Assembly: GCA_037130845.1 (NCBI GenBank)
Contig: JBAXSE010000013.1
Span: 1-38,664 of the forward strand
Source: 1-14-0-10-37-14 sp037130845
GTDB taxonomy: Bacteria; Patescibacteriota; Patescibacteriia; Patescibacteriales; Patescibacteriaceae
Reading direction: 5' to 3'
DNA length: 38,664 bases
Shown here: positions 38,648 through 38,664 of the stretch, piece after piece
How positions within the stretch are numbered: position 1 is the first letter of the stretch
Layout of the letters: each line of letters starts with the position of its first letter
Made by a program: the position numbers and the translations under genes
The notes under the pieces: generated by a model
Database searches by the model: none
Seen by the model: only the letters and a program-made list of their open reading frames with translations
What the model was told of the DNA's origin: nothing

Positions 38648-38664
38648 TGTGCGTTTGATGGCGT

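Overview
The window looks like a piece of a Candidate Phyla Radiation (Patescibacteria) chromosome, most likely from the Parcubacteria side. This is inferred from gene content: a type IV pilin-like protein with a C-terminal LamG domain, small cell-wall enzymes with PG-binding, TSP1-like or LysM modules, a half-size EamA transporter, DUF1294, and many short genes that each have their own sigma70-type promoter (TTGACA-17-TATAAT-like), AGGAGG ribosome site and GC-rich terminator. The standard genetic code works throughout. No phage, transposase or CRISPR array was seen.

Layout. 1-3.4 kb: four independently transcribed accessory genes (a tandem zinc-ribbon protein, two unknown proteins, a secreted beta-rich protein). 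3.5-6.4 kb (minus): a soluble PAS/GAF hybrid histidine kinase. 6.6-9.9 kb: malic enzyme, pilin-LamG, DUF1294, EamA half-transporter. 10-14.1 kb: hisS and hutH as a tight pair, then a GNAT acetyltransferase carrying a zinc knuckle and a tRNA-His gene whose mature end lacks the usual G-1:C73 pair. 14.2-19.5 kb: an AstE/AspA-like metallohydrolase, secreted CHAP-like and LysM-NlpC/P60 enzymes, and a membrane coiled-coil protein. 19.5-23 kb: radical SAM protein, Nudix hydrolase and DEAD-box helicase. 23.1-27.2 kb: an unknown gene, a 40-bp perfect palindrome, the RNA polymerase-like gene and a small membrane protein. 27.3-30.3 kb: ABC-F ATPase, repeat cluster, HD hydrolase and two small membrane proteins. 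30.5-32.9 kb: a large SPFH protein with vault-like repeat architecture. 33.1-38.6 kb: an NAD cluster of pncA, pncB, a Nudix protein, nadK, nadE and a uridine-kinase-like P-loop kinase.

The strongest candidate for something undescribed is the 878-residue protein at 24070-26706. It joins the C-terminal half of RNA polymerase beta to the N-terminal half of beta-prime in one chain, so it holds both double-psi beta-barrel regions. Every catalytic residue I can align is replaced: the three aspartates of NADFDGD, the beta residues equivalent to E. coli E813, D814, K1065 and K1073, and beta-prime N424 and R425. The structural hallmarks (the Cys4 zinc site, the YSGR switch segment, the LTVKSDD segment) remain. 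The gene is intact and has a promoter, RBS and terminator, so it reads as a maintained pseudo-polymerase rather than debris.

The NAD cluster gives a coherent salvage route: nicotinamide to nicotinate (PncA), to NaMN (PncB), then NaAD to NAD (NadE) and NAD to NADP (NadK). The mononucleotide adenylyltransferase step is not visible here. The P-loop kinase overlapping nadE could be a riboside kinase feeding the same pathway.
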